64,000 nt of DNA from positions 3,286,001 to 3,350,000 of the forward strand of contig NZ_JACKXE010000001.1 in assembly GCF_014212315.1 (NCBI RefSeq), read 5' to 3'. Positions 9,951-16,917 of the stretch are shown in pieces. This stretch comes from Nocardioides luti (lineage in GTDB: Bacteria > Actinomycetota > Actinomycetes > Propionibacteriales > Nocardioidaceae). A program made the position numbers and the translations under genes. Each line of letters begins with the position of its first letter. Position 1 is the first letter of the stretch. The notes under the pieces were generated by a model. It was not told the origin of the DNA. It did not search any database and worked only from the letters and a program-made list of their open reading frames with translations.

Positions 9951-10759
9951 GCTTGGGCCCGGGCGTCGTCGAGGCGGCCCTGGAGCTTGCGCATCCCGGC
10001 CAGCCAGCGGTCGGTGTCCTGGGCACGGACGGCGTAGTAGCCCGCGACCTCCGGGTGGGGGAGGACCAGGAAGCGGTCGTCGGCGAGGCTCGCGACCCAG
10101 GCGTCGGCCACCGCCTCGGGCGCCAGCGCCACGTCGTGGGAGAGCAGCGCCTGCAGCGGGCCGGAGTCCTCGAGCATCCGGGTCTGCACGCCCTGCGGGC
10201 AGATCGCCTGCACGGCGACGCCGCGGTGGCCGTAGGTGACCGAGAGCCACTCGGCGAAGGCGACGGAGCCGTGCTTGGTGACGGAGTACGGCGCGGAGCC
10301 GATCATCGTGAGCAGGCCGGCCGCCGAGGCGGTGACGACGAAGCGGCCGCCGCCGGTCTCGAGCCAGCCGGGGACGAGGGCGCGGGCGGCGCGGACGTGC
10401 GCCATCACGTTGGTCTCGATGATCCGCGACCAGGCCTCGTCGGAGGTGTCCAGGAGGCTGTCGCCGGTGCCGAGCGGGCCGCCGTCGATGCCGGCGTTGG
10501 CGCAGTAGACGTCGATCCGGCCGAGCGCCTCGGTGGCGGCGTCGACGAGGTGGCGGACCCCCTCCTCGGACGCGCAGTCGCCCGGGACCGCGGTGCCACC
10601 GATCTCGGCCGCGACCGCCGCGGCGTTGTCGGCGTCGAGGTCGTTGACGACCACGCGGGCGCCCTCGGCCGCGAGCCGGGTCGCGAGCGCGCGGCCGATG
10701 CCCTGGCCGGCGCCCGTGACGACGGCGCCCTTGCCGCGGAGCTTGTCGTGGCCGGTCAT
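9947..10759 (-). CDS. SDR family oxidoreductase
   Basis: A 270-residue short-chain dehydrogenase. It has the Rossmann motif TGAGQGIG near the N-terminus, NAG in YCANAGI, catalytic Ser in VTASAAG and YSVTK (Tyr and Lys). After the core it has an extended C-terminal helix region not seen in FabG-type enzymes. The start ATG (10757-10759) shares one base with the stop of the next SDR upstream, and its own stop overlaps the kinase ATG. It probably oxidises a hydroxyacyl intermediate of the cluster. The substrate is unknown. Confidence 0.9.
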   Translation of the reverse strand: MTGHDKLRGKGAVVTGAGQGIGRALATRLAAEGARVVVNDLDADNAAAVAAEIGGTAVPGDCASEEGVRHLVDAATEALGRIDVYCANAGIDGGPLGTGDSLLDTSDEAWSRIIETNVMAHVRAARALVPGWLETGGGRFVVTASAAGLLTMIGSAPYSVTKHGSVAFAEWLSVTYGHRGVAVQAICPQGVQTRMLEDSGPLQALLSHDVALAPEAVADAWVASLADDRFLVLPHPEVAGYYAVRAQDTDRWLAGMRKLQGRLDDARAQA

Positions 10760-11511
10760 CAGACGCCGCCCGTCAGCGTCACGCCACCGTCGAGGGTGAG
10801 GGTCTGGCCGGTCACCCAGGCTGCGTCGTCGGAGAGCAGGTGCGCCACGGCGGCACCGACGTCGGCGGGGACACCGAGCCGCTTGAGGGGGTACGCCGCG
10901 GAGACCTCGTCCTCGCGCCCGTCGTACAACGCCTCCGCGAAGCGGGTCTTCACGACCGCCGGGGCGACGGCGTTGACGCGGATGCCGGGGCCGAGCTCGA
11001 CGGCCAGCTCCTCGGTGAGGTGGATCAGCATGGCCTTGCTGGCGCCGTACATCGCGATGCCCGGTGCCGGCCGCAGCCCGCCGACCGAGGCGACGTTGAC
11101 GACGCTGCCGCCGTGCTCGCCCATCCACGCCCGGTGCGCCTCCTGGACCAGCGCGAGCGCGGCCAGGCAGTTGACCTCGAAGATCTTGCGGGCGGCGTCG
11201 TGGTCGAGGTCCATGAGCGGGCCGAAGACGGGGTTGATGCCGGTGTTGTTGACCAGCAGGTCGAGGCTGCCGAACGTCTCGATGGTGCGGGCCACGGCCT
11301 CGCTGCGGTGGGCCGCGTCGCCGACGTTGCCGGCGACCGCGATCGCGTGCTCGGGGCCGCCGAGGGCGGCGACCGCCTCCTCGAGCGCCTCGGGCTTGCG
11401 GGCGGTGAGGCAGACGCGGGCGCCCTCCTCGACGAGCCGCTCGGCGATGGCCAGGCCGATGCCGCGGCTCGCGCCGGTGACGAGCGCGGTCTTGCCGGCG
11501 AGTCCCTTCAT
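10759..11511 (-). CDS. SDR family oxidoreductase, FabG-like
   Basis: A 250-residue classical SDR of FabG length: TGASRGIG cofactor motif, NNTG (usual NNAG with Thr), catalytic VNVASVGG Ser and YGASK. The C-terminal LSDDAAWVTGQTLTLDGG is typical of 3-oxoacyl reductases and beta-hydroxyacyl-CoA dehydrogenases. It is the first gene of the minus-strand catabolic operon, facing the TetR gene across a shared promoter region with a palindromic operator, so it is probably repressed by that regulator. Confidence 0.91.
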   Translation of the reverse strand: MKGLAGKTALVTGASRGIGLAIAERLVEEGARVCLTARKPEALEEAVAALGGPEHAIAVAGNVGDAAHRSEAVARTIETFGSLDLLVNNTGINPVFGPLMDLDHDAARKIFEVNCLAALALVQEAHRAWMGEHGGSVVNVASVGGLRPAPGIAMYGASKAMLIHLTEELAVELGPGIRVNAVAPAVVKTRFAEALYDGREDEVSAAYPLKRLGVPADVGAAVAHLLSDDAAWVTGQTLTLDGGVTLTGGV

Positions 11512-11576
11512 CGGGGGCCGTCGCTGTCGGGGTGGCTGCTCATGGCGTCCTTCCGGCGGGCGGACCCGCGAGGTCG

Positions 11577-11606
11577 TTGCGGTGTGACTAAGCGCTTGCT
11601 TACTAT
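11577..11606 (+). promoter_or_regulatory. tetR promoter with TetR-type operator
   Basis: A -35-like TTGCGG (11577-11582) and a -10-like TACTAT (11601-11606) are 18 bases apart. The inverted repeat TAAGC-GCTT-GCTTA (11589-11602) sits in the spacer and overlaps the -10 box. AAGC-n4-GCTT palindromes are frequent operators of TetR regulators of acyl-CoA metabolism. Position between tetR and the divergent dehydrogenase operon suggests it controls both directions. Confidence 0.65.
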
Positions 11607-11648
11607 CGTCAACACACCGTACGACGTCAACCGCCCGGAGGGAACCGC

Positions 11649-12236
11649 ATGCCGCTCGCACCCGCAGCCGACGACGCGCGCTCCCGGCTCCTGGCCGCCG
11701 CGGTGGCGGCGTTCGCGGCGAAGGGCTTCCACGGCACGACCACCCGCGACATCGCGGCGGCCGCGGGGATGTCGCCGGCGGCGCTCTACGTGCACCACCG
11801 CTCCAAGGAGGAGCTGCTGCACCTCATCTCCCGCGCGGGCCACGACGCCACGCTGGCGCTGTCCGAGGCGGCGGTCGCCTCCTCCGACGACCCGGTCGAG
11901 CAGCTCGGCCGGCTGGTCGAGGACTTCGTGCGGCACCACGCGATCTCGCACACCAGCGCCCGGGTCGTGAACTACGAGCTCGCCGCGCTCTCCGAGGAGC
12001 ACCTGGCCGAGATCATGGCGCTGCGCCACCGCATCGACGAGGTGGTGCGCGCGCTGATGGAGCGCGGCGTGGCCAGCGGCGCCTTCACGACCCCCGACCC
12101 GCTCATGTCCGCCGCCGCCGTGCTGTCGCTCGGCATCGACGTGGCGCGGTGGTACGACGACGCCGGCGGCTGGAGCCCCGACGCCGTCGCCGCGCACTAC
12201 CGCGAGCTGGCGCTGCGGATGGTGGGGGCGGGCTAG
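11649..12236 (+). CDS. TetR/AcrR family transcriptional regulator
   Basis: A 195-residue TetR-type repressor. The N-terminal helix-turn-helix (about residues 12-58: LLAAAVAAFAAKGFHGTTTR, then DIAAAAGMSPAALYVHHRSK) is well formed. The C-terminal part is a helical ligand pocket resembling regulators that bind acyl-CoA, such as the KstR2/FadR type. It is divergent from the fatty-acid-type operon with an AAGC-n4-GCTT palindrome between them, so autoregulation and control of that operon are likely. A GGAGGG ribosome site precedes the ATG. Confidence 0.93.
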   Translation: MPLAPAADDARSRLLAAAVAAFAAKGFHGTTTRDIAAAAGMSPAALYVHHRSKEELLHLISRAGHDATLALSEAAVASSDDPVEQLGRLVEDFVRHHAISHTSARVVNYELAALSEEHLAEIMALRHRIDEVVRALMERGVASGAFTTPDPLMSAAAVLSLGIDVARWYDDAGGWSPDAVAAHYRELALRMVGAG

Positions 12237-12250
12237 TCACTCCTGTCGCT

Positions 12251-12338
12251 GCTTCACCACGGGATGCAGTCGGAGTGGTGCTTCCCGCGGTGAGTTCGCC
12301 GTGGGAGCCTCCGCTTCACCTGCATCCCGTGATGAAGC
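12251..12338 (+). repeat. family A palindromic element, copy 1
   Basis: Outer arms 12251-12269 (GCTTCACCACGGGATGCAG) and 12320-12338 pair over 19 bases with one mismatch. An inner stem around TCCCGCGG and CCGTGGGA is centred between them. Copies 2 and 3 lie at 37796-37887 and 47845-47932 in the same orientation. It occupies most of the 159 bases between tetR and arsR. Confidence 0.88.
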
Positions 12339-12395
12339 CGCGACCCGGCCGGCCGCCGGCTTGCGCAAGACATCGACAACCATCAACATAGACAC

Positions 12396-12752
12396 ATGTC
12401 GAAGTCCCTGACGCTCACGCCGGTCGAGACCGTCGCGTGCTGCTCGCCGCTGACCTCGGAGCCGCTCACCACCGAGCAGGCCGAGCGGATCGTCCCCCTG
12501 GTCAAGGCGATCGCGGACCCGGTCCGCCTGCGGCTGCTCTCGCTGGTCGCGGCCCACGAGGGCGGCGAGGCCTGCGTCTGCGACCTCAACGACGCCTTCG
12601 AGCTGTCGCAGCCGACGATCAGCCACCACCTCAAGGTGCTGCACGAGGCCGGCCTGCTCGAGCGCGAGAAGCGCGGCGTGTGGGTCTACTACCGCGTCGC
12701 GACCGCAGCGCTCCGCGACCTGGGTGCCCTGCTCGGGGGCGTCGTCGCGTGA
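12396..12752 (+). CDS. arsR: ArsR family metalloregulator (arsenical type)
   Basis: A 118-residue winged-helix repressor. The DNA-recognition helix LSQPTISHHLKVLHEAGLLE is followed by the beta wing REKRGVWVYYR. The motif EACVCDL places Cys60 and Cys62 in the helix that binds As(III)/Sb(III) in E. coli-type ArsR, and Cys15-Cys16 may supply further thiols. There is no ribosome-binding sequence before ATG 12396, so the mRNA is probably leaderless. It heads an overlapping operon with a channel and an arsenate reductase, so release from DNA by arsenite would switch on detoxification. Confidence 0.93.
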   Translation: MSKSLTLTPVETVACCSPLTSEPLTTEQAERIVPLVKAIADPVRLRLLSLVAAHEGGEACVCDLNDAFELSQPTISHHLKVLHEAGLLEREKRGVWVYYRVATAALRDLGALLGGVVA

Positions 12753-13441
12753 CGCTCGTACGCCGTGCGGTCGCCGAGCTGGTCGGCACCGCGTTCCTCG
12801 TGATGGCCGTCGTCGGGTCCGGCATCGCCGCCACCCGCCTCTCGCCGGACGACGTCGGGCTCCAGCTGCTCGAGAACAGCCTGGTCACCGGGGCGGCCCT
12901 CGTGGCGCTGATCCTCGCCTTCCAGCCGGTCTCGGCCGCCTTCAACCCGGTCGTCACCCTGGTCGAGCGGGTGCTCGGCCTCGTCACCACGCGCGACGCC
13001 GCCGCCCTCGTCGTGGCCCAGGTGGTCGGTGGCGCGCTCGGTGCCGTGCTCGCCAACCTGATGTTCGGCCTCGACGCGGTGAGCGTCTCCACCCACGACC
13101 GCAGCGGGGGTGGCCTCTGGCTCGGCGAGGTGGTCGCGACCCTGGGTCTCGTGGCCGTGATCTTCGGCAGCGTCCGGCGCGGTCGCGCCGACACGGTGGC
13201 GTACGCCGTGGGCGGCTACATCACCGCGGCGTACTGGTTCACCAGCTCGACCAGCTTCGCCAACCCGGCCGTGACCCTGGCCCGCACGCTCTCCGACACG
13301 TTCGCGGGCATCGCGCCGGGATCGGTCGCGGTGTTCGTGCTCATGCAGCTCGTCGGCGGGGCCCTCGGGCTCGGCCTGGTGCTGCTGCTCCACCCCGATC
13401 CCGAGCTGCCTCGCCCCGACGTCACCGAGGAGACCGCATGA
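12749..13441 (+). CDS. MIP/aquaporin family channel, probable arsenite efflux channel
   Basis: A 230-residue membrane protein with six hydrophobic segments and the two half-helix motifs of the aquaporin family: NPV in AAFNPVVTL and NPA in FANPAVTLAR. The first motif varies from NPA, as is common in AqpS-type proteins. It starts at GTG overlapping the arsR stop (GTGA) and its stop overlaps the arsC ATG. In AqpS systems (for example Sinorhizobium meliloti) ArsC reduces arsenate and the arsenite leaves through the aquaglyceroporin. No ArsB or Acr3 pump is present here, so the channel is the likely exit route. Confidence 0.9.
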   Translation: MTLVRRAVAELVGTAFLVMAVVGSGIAATRLSPDDVGLQLLENSLVTGAALVALILAFQPVSAAFNPVVTLVERVLGLVTTRDAAALVVAQVVGGALGAVLANLMFGLDAVSVSTHDRSGGGLWLGEVVATLGLVAVIFGSVRRGRADTVAYAVGGYITAAYWFTSSTSFANPAVTLARTLSDTFAGIAPGSVAVFVLMQLVGGALGLGLVLLLHPDPELPRPDVTEETA

Positions 13442-13842
13442 GCGAGCGCCCCACCGTCCTGTTCGTCTGCGTCCACAACGCCGGCCGCTCGCAGATGGCC
13501 GCCGGCTTCCTGCAGCACCTCGGCGAGGGCCGCATCGAGGTCCTGTCCGCGGGCTCGGCGCCGGCCGACACGATCAACCCGGTGGCCGTCGCCGCGATGG
13601 CCGAGGAGGGCATCGACATCACCTCCGCCTCGCCGAAGGTGCTCACCGACGAGGCCGTCCGGGTCTCCGACGTGGTGGTCACGATGGGCTGCGGCGACGC
13701 CTGCCCGTTCTTCCCGGGCACCCGCTACGAGGACTGGCAGCTCGACGACCCGGCCGGCCAGGGCATCGAGGCGGTCCGGCCGATCCGCGACGAGATCCGG
13801 CGCCGCGTCGCCGCGCTGGTCGAGGAGCTCCTCCCGTCGTGA
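13438..13842 (+). CDS. arsC: arsenate reductase, low-molecular-weight phosphatase fold
   Basis: A 134-residue LMW-PTPase-type arsenate reductase. The P-loop CVHNAGRS gives the CX5R signature with catalytic Cys11 and Arg17. Two more cysteines (Cys85 in MGC and Cys89 in ACP) sit where the thioredoxin-coupled enzymes keep their redox pair, and Asp in the DDP loop is present. Both thioredoxin- and mycothiol-linked members exist in actinobacteria, and the extra Cys pair favours the thioredoxin type. It is the third gene of the arsenic operon, with ATGA coupling. Confidence 0.92.
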   Translation: MSERPTVLFVCVHNAGRSQMAAGFLQHLGEGRIEVLSAGSAPADTINPVAVAAMAEEGIDITSASPKVLTDEAVRVSDVVVTMGCGDACPFFPGTRYEDWQLDDPAGQGIEAVRPIRDEIRRRVAALVEELLPS

Positions 13843-14297
13843 GCGCCGACCGCCACGAGGTGCGCCCGGAGCACCTGCTGCGGGCGGTCCTCGGCGACGC
13901 GGCGGCGGCCGACCTCCTGCGGGGCGTCGGGCTGCGGCCCGACGAGGTCCGCACGACGCTCGAGCACCGGTGCCTGGAGCGGGTCGACGTCGTGGACGAC
14001 GAGGTGCTGCACACCGAGGGCATCGACCTCGGCGCCCTGCTCGACGCTCTCCACGAGCCCCGGGGTGTCGCGGCCGCCCGGGACCTCGCGCGGTGCTCGC
14101 CGTCGGCCCGGCGCGTGCTGCTGGCGGCGGTCGGCGAGGCGGCCCGTGCCGGGACGGCGACGATCGGTGCCGGTCACGTGCTGCTCGCGCTCCGTCGGTC
14201 GCGGGACCCCGTGGTCGCCGGCACCTTCGCCGAGCACCGCTGCGGGGTGGCCGAGCTGCGCGACGTGGTGCGCCGCCGGGGCCGCCGGGCCGGGTGA
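13839..14297 (+). CDS. Clp N-terminal (Clp R) domain protein
   Basis: A 152-residue helical protein with two copies of a Clp-N-like repeat: RPEHLLRAVLGD near the start and SARRVLLAAVGEA with IGAGHVLLAL near residues 84-115. Such domains bind ClpC/ClpB substrates or adaptors, and stand-alone versions without an AAA domain occur in actinobacteria. It starts at GTG inside the arsC stop (GTGA), so it is transcribed with the arsenic genes. It may link arsenic stress to proteolysis, or simply share the operon. No catalytic motif is expected or seen. Confidence 0.75.
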   Translation: MSADRHEVRPEHLLRAVLGDAAAADLLRGVGLRPDEVRTTLEHRCLERVDVVDDEVLHTEGIDLGALLDALHEPRGVAAARDLARCSPSARRVLLAAVGEAARAGTATIGAGHVLLALRRSRDPVVAGTFAEHRCGVAELRDVVRRRGRRAG

Positions 14298-14343
14298 CCG
14301 ACCCGGGCGCGCGCGGCTCGCGCGGGCTGGCAGGCTGGTCGCC

Positions 14344-15390
14344 GTGACGACGTACGACGCTGCCGAGAACCGTTACGACTCCTCCGCCACCGGGATGGAG
14401 TACCGCCGCACCGGACGCAGCGGGCTGCAGCTGCCGGTGCTGTCGCTGGGCCTGTGGCAGAACTTCGGGGACGACAAGCCGGAGGACAACCAGCGGGCGA
14501 TCCTGCGCCGCGCGTTCGACCGCGGGGTGACGCACTTCGACCTCGCGAACAACTACGGGCCGCCGTACGGCCGCGCGGAGGAGAACTTCGGGCGCTACCT
14601 GGCCGACGACTTCTTGCCCTACCGCGACGAGCTCGTGATCTCGACCAAGGCGGGCTACGACATGTGGCCGGGGCCCTACGGCCAGGGCGGTGGGTCGCGG
14701 AAGTACGTCCTCGCCTCGCTCGACCAGTCGCTCGGGCGGATGGGGCTGGAGTACGTCGACATCTTCTACAGCCACCGCTTCGACCCGGACACCCCCGTCG
14801 AGGAGACGATGACCGCGCTCGACCACGCGGTCCGGCAGGGCAAGGCGCTCTACATCGGCATCTCGTCCTACTCCGCGGCGAAGACCGCCGAGGCCGCCGC
14901 GATCGCCCGCGAGCTCGGCACCCCGCTCCTCATCCACCAGCCGTCGTACTCCCTGCTGAACCGGTGGATCGAGGAGGACCTCCTCGACACGCTGGCGGAG
15001 GAGGGCATGGGCTGCATCGCGTTCACCGCGCTGGCGCAGGGGCTGCTGACCGACCGCTACCTCGACGGCATCCCCGCCGACTCGCGGGCCGCGCGCGAGG
15101 GCTCGACGATCCCCGGCACGTCCTTCGACGACAAGACCCTCGGCCACGTGCGCCGGCTGAACGAGATCGCGCAGGAGCGTGGCCAGAAGCTCGCCCAGAT
15201 GGCGCTGCAGTGGGTGCTCCGCGACCCGCGGGTCACCTCGGCCGTCATCGGCGCGAGCTCCGTCGAGCAGCTCGACACGAACCTCGACGCCCTCGCCGGC
15301 CCGGCGTTCACGCCCGAGGAGCTGGCCGCCATCGACGAGGACGCCGTCGACGCGGGCATCAACCTCTGGGCGAAGTCGACCGCGCACTGA
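14344..15390 (+). CDS. aldo/keto reductase, YghZ/Gpr-like
   Basis: A 348-residue NADPH-dependent aldo/keto reductase. The barrel shows DLANNYGPPYGRAEE with catalytic Asp and Tyr, STKAGYDMWPGPYG with Lys and HRFDPDTP with His; the cofactor segment is VIGASSVEQLDTN. The long insertion around GPYGQGGGSRKY and the length point to the AKR14 group (L-glyceraldehyde-3-phosphate reductase, YghZ). GTG 14344 is chosen because the longer frame overlaps the previous gene with no homology. The true substrate could be methylglyoxal or another aldehyde. Confidence 0.92.
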   Translation: MTTYDAAENRYDSSATGMEYRRTGRSGLQLPVLSLGLWQNFGDDKPEDNQRAILRRAFDRGVTHFDLANNYGPPYGRAEENFGRYLADDFLPYRDELVISTKAGYDMWPGPYGQGGGSRKYVLASLDQSLGRMGLEYVDIFYSHRFDPDTPVEETMTALDHAVRQGKALYIGISSYSAAKTAEAAAIARELGTPLLIHQPSYSLLNRWIEEDLLDTLAEEGMGCIAFTALAQGLLTDRYLDGIPADSRAAREGSTIPGTSFDDKTLGHVRRLNEIAQERGQKLAQMALQWVLRDPRVTSAVIGASSVEQLDTNLDALAGPAFTPEELAAIDEDAVDAGINLWAKSTAH

Positions 15391-15416
15391 TCCGTGTGCC
15401 CTGAGGGGGCGGCCCG

Positions 15417-15466
15417 GGGACGTCATGCGGACGGTGCGGACGCCTGCTCCGTCCGCATGACGTCCC
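15417..15466. repeat. family B palindromic element, copy 1
   Basis: Perfect 18-base arms GGGACGTCATGCGGACGG (15417-15434) and its complement (15449-15466) enclose a 14-base loop. Further flanking pairing (CCTGAG...GCGGCC with GGCCGCCTCAGG) extends the fold outward into the apbE stop codon. The element lies between the convergent aldo/keto reductase and apbE genes. Copies 2 and 3 are at 16805-16856 and 62231-62281. Confidence 0.88.
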
Positions 15467-15475
15467 GCGGCCGCC

Positions 15476-16387
15476 TCAGGCGGCGGAGCCCTCGTGCTCG
15501 TCGGGCCAGCCGCCGGTGAGGTGGACCCGGCCGTCGCGGCCGACCAGGCGGGCCGTGAGCCCGCGGTGGCGCAGCCAGCCGAAGCCGTCGCGCCCCTTGA
15601 CGATCGCCGCCGTGGCGGCGGTGTTTGCCGCGGCGCAGGTGGGAGCGGCGACGCTCACGGTCCGCCACACCGGGTCCGCGGGCAGGCCCGTGGCCGGGTC
15701 GACGATGTGGTGCAGGGTGTGGCCGCGCCGGTGCCAGGTGCGCCGTACGGTGCTCGACGTCGCCAGCGCGGAGCCGGCCGGGAGCGCGACGTGGGCGGCC
15801 GGGTCGTGCGGGGCGTCGTGGACGCTGACCTGCCACCCCCCGACCGGGGCCGGCCCGGCGGTGGCGATGTCGCCGCCGAGGCTGAGGAGTACGCCGGTCC
15901 CGAGCCGCCCCGCGACGAGGGCCGCCGCCCGGTCGGCGGCCACCGCCTTCGCGGTCGCGCCCAGGTCGAGCTCGAGCCCGGGCGGGATGGTGAGGCGACG
16001 GCCGTCGAGGCGCAACCGGCCCCAACCGGGCACCGGGCGGACCAGCGCGACCAGTCGCTCGCCGCTCTCGACCAGGCGGATGTCGCGGTCGTAGCCCAGC
16101 GCGGCCAGCGACGCCGCGACCGTCGGGTCGACCGCGCCGTCGGTGTCGCGGGCGGCCCGCAGGGCCTCCCCGAGGAGGTCGGCCAGCATCGGCGAGACCA
16201 GCACCGTGCCGTCCGGGCCGGGGACCAGTCGCCGGATCTCGGTGTCCTCGCGGAACCTGCTGGCGGCCTCCTCGACCTCGGCGAGCAGGGTCCGGGTGCG
16301 CCCGACGGCCTCGTCGAGGGCGCCCGGCTTGGTCACGACCAGGCGGGCCCGTGTGCTCCACAGGTCCCACTCGTGCGCGGCGACCAC
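15476..16387 (-). CDS. apbE: FAD:protein FMN transferase (ApbE/Ftp)
   Basis: A 303-residue ApbE-type flavin transferase, which attaches FMN covalently to Thr/Ser of exported flavoproteins using FAD and Mg2+. Family landmarks: DPTVAASLAALGYD, DLGATAKAVAADRAA, LSLGGDIATAG and HIVDPATGLPAD. GTG 16387 lies one base after the stop of the small membrane-anchored protein, so the two are coupled. No lipobox is seen, so export, if any, is unclear. The obvious flavin acceptor is not in the window, unless the neighbouring Ser/Thr-rich protein is part of that system. Confidence 0.9.
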   Translation of the reverse strand: MVAAHEWDLWSTRARLVVTKPGALDEAVGRTRTLLAEVEEAASRFREDTEIRRLVPGPDGTVLVSPMLADLLGEALRAARDTDGAVDPTVAASLAALGYDRDIRLVESGERLVALVRPVPGWGRLRLDGRRLTIPPGLELDLGATAKAVAADRAAALVAGRLGTGVLLSLGGDIATAGPAPVGGWQVSVHDAPHDPAAHVALPAGSALATSSTVRRTWHRRGHTLHHIVDPATGLPADPVWRTVSVAAPTCAAANTAATAAIVKGRDGFGWLRHRGLTARLVGRDGRVHLTGGWPDEHEGSAA

Positions 16388-16388
16388 G

Positions 16389-16730
16389 TCAGGACCCGCT
16401 CGACGTGGCGTGCGTGGTGCTCGACGAGCCCGAACCCAGGGAGGTCGTGGTGGCGGAGCTGTCCGAGCCGGACGTGCCGCTCGACGAGGTCGAGCCCGAC
16501 GACGACGTCCCCGCCGTGTCGCTCGCCACCACACCGCACGCGGCGGTGAGGCCGAGCGACGCGACGGCCGCGCCGGCGACCAGGCTGCGCCGCCAGCGGC
16601 GGGTGCGCGCGGCACGACCGGCCTGCGTCGCGGCGGGGGAATCGGCGGGGGACTCGGCGGGACGTCCGCCGGCGCCCGGGGGAGGCTCGGGGGGACGTCG
16701 ATTGCTGGGGAGGGGCTCGTTGCTGGTCAT
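16389..16730 (-). CDS. small membrane-anchored Ser/Thr-rich protein next to apbE
   Basis: A 113-residue protein. Residues 1-40 are Pro/Gly-rich and hydrophilic, one transmembrane segment spans about 50-66 after a basic RRWRR patch (ending AACGVV), and the last 45 residues are almost only Ser, Thr and Gly. The topology implies an exposed Ser/Thr tail. It is coupled to apbE. ApbE targets Thr or Ser in a DgxxT-like context. This tail has many candidates but not the canonical motif, so flavinylation is only a hypothesis. Start ATG 16730 is picked because it precedes the Pro-rich region directly. Confidence 0.65.
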   Translation of the reverse strand: MTSNEPLPSNRRPPEPPPGAGGRPAESPADSPAATQAGRAARTRRWRRSLVAGAAVASLGLTAACGVVASDTAGTSSSGSTSSSGTSGSDSSATTTSLGSGSSSTTHATSSGS

Positions 16731-16804
16731 GCCTCGACGATGGCGCCGCAGCCTGTGGCCTCCCTGTGCGCAGCCCACCGACTCGCTGACTCTCGTCCGG
16801 TCCC

Positions 16805-16856
16805 CGGGACGTCATGCGATGTGGTCGCCCGGGCAGCCACATCGCATGACGTCCCG
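16805..16856. repeat. family B palindromic element, copy 2
   Basis: Perfect 20-base arms CGGGACGTCATGCGATGTGG (16805-16824) and complement (16837-16856) with a 12-base loop that contains its own GCCCGGGC. It shares GGGACGTCATGCG with copies 1 and 3, but its inner arm (ATGTGG/CCACAT) differs from copy 1 (GACGG/CCGTC) while both still pair. It lies between divergent genes. Confidence 0.88.
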
Positions 16857-16917
16857 CTGGCGTCCCGGCCAACAATCGGTTCGCCCCCACCGGATCCATG
16901 CCGGACAATCGGTCGAC

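Noticed and set aside
13438..13842. Low-molecular-weight protein tyrosine phosphatase
   Set aside because: The CX5R loop is shared, but the extra Cys85/Cys89 pair and the ars operon context favour arsenate reductase.
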